From Variovorax paradoxus B4 (lineage in GTDB: Bacteria > Pseudomonadota > Gammaproteobacteria > Burkholderiales > Burkholderiaceae_C), in the NCBI RefSeq assembly GCF_000463015.1, contig NC_022247.1, forward strand, positions 806,001-870,000: DNA of 64,000 bases, read 5' to 3'. Below are positions 63,733-64,000 of the stretch, piece by piece. The notes under the pieces are model-generated. The model was given only the letters and a program-made list of their open reading frames with translations, was not told the origin of the DNA and ran no database searches. The position numbers and the translations under genes were made by a program. Within the stretch, counting starts at the first letter, position 1; every line of letters starts with the position of its first letter.

Positions 63733-64000
63733 GGCGAGCGGCCTTCTGCCGCGGATGTCGCGGCCGACGTTGGCGCTGGCGCGGGCAGCGCGCGCGGCAG
63801 CAGCGCGCGCACCGAGATCGCGCGGCGCACCACCTCGAGCGAGGGCTGGCTGGCCAGGAAATCGTCGGGGTAGTAGCCCAGGTGCCGCACGCCCATGCGG
63901 TGCAGCAGCGCCCACTGGCGCGCAAGTTCCTCGTCGGGCACGGGCCGGCCCGTGCGCCAGTCGCGCGCCTGCAGTTCGAAGACGGTGCCGTCCAGGCCGC
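63729..64000 (-). CDS. pgaB: PgaB, C-terminal fragment (window edge)
   Basis: The last 90 residues of the PNAG de-N-acetylase/glycoside hydrolase PgaB. The frame is open to base 64000. GLDGTVFELQARDWRTG, MGVRHLGYYPDDFLASQP match the end of the C-terminal glycosidase domain. The protein ends in a short Ala/Pro-rich tail and its stop overlaps the pgaC start. PgaB acts in the periplasm and outer membrane to prepare the polymer for export. pgaA is expected beyond the window. Confidence 0.88.
   Translation of the reverse strand, partial: GLDGTVFELQARDWRTGRPVPDEELARQWALLHRMGVRHLGYYPDDFLASQPSLEVVRRAISVRALLPRALPAPAPTSAATSAAEGRSP

Overview
The window is 64 kb of high-GC DNA from a betaproteobacterium, most likely a Comamonadaceae member close to Variovorax. 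The reasons are the gene families present (Bug/TctC receptors, the rsmB-DUF4390-ntrY arrangement, the hemE-priA pair, the Pga exopolysaccharide genes), the GC-biased third positions and the many LysR regulators. This is inferred from gene content; no database search was possible. The DNA reads as ordinary chromosome with one scarred insertion site. I see no CRISPR array, intact insertion sequence or prophage.

Layout. 1-7.1 kb: the 3' part of rpoB, then rpoC and a strong terminator. 7.1-13 kb: a LemA-like protein, rsmB, a DUF4390 protein, an NtrY-type kinase and its response regulator, then tRNA-Phe. 13-15.5 kb: the remains of an island inserted at tRNA-Phe, with a broken integrase, two XRE regulators, a 34-bp perfect palindrome and a displaced terminator. 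15.5-24.5 kb: a chemoreceptor, a frameshifted SRPBCC gene, a hydrolase/DUF427 pair, an unrecognised protein with a nuclease-like motif set, a secreted alginate-lyase-type protein, a LysR remnant without its DNA-binding domain and an SMP-30 protein. 24.6-31.4 kb: a copper ATPase with a CueR-type operator, an amidase/TctC operon with a divergent LysR gene, and HU. 31.4-41 kb: a signalling block made of LysR, a TRAP-type binding protein overlapping a GGDEF/EAL protein, a dCache-GGDEF protein and a hybrid histidine kinase. 41-53 kb: the rep-lipoprotein-pldA-nadE operon, an AEC transporter, priA, hemE and an MHS-type transporter. 53-64 kb: thiol-redox genes (redoxin, dsbD), an AlaX editing protein, a PQQ-type dehydrogenase, an acetyltransferase, an alcohol dehydrogenase with a divergent LysR gene, an SDR lacking the usual catalytic residues, and pgaD-pgaC-pgaB (pgaB cut by the window end).

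How the genes work together. Much of the window concerns sensing the outside and moving between swimming and surface life. It holds one chemoreceptor, two c-di-GMP enzymes, two histidine kinases and the c-di-GMP-responsive poly-N-acetylglucosamine synthase PgaC/PgaD. Two receptors for small carboxylates sit next to LysR genes. Core functions (transcription, 16S rRNA methylation, replication restart, heme and NAD synthesis) are spread between the accessory genes.

Caution. Three otherwise complete genes (SRPBCC, GGDEF/EAL, dsbD) each carry one apparent single-base frameshift, two of them in very GC-rich runs. Either several genes have decayed or the consensus sequence has a few indel errors. 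Where this matters, whole-gene spans are given.
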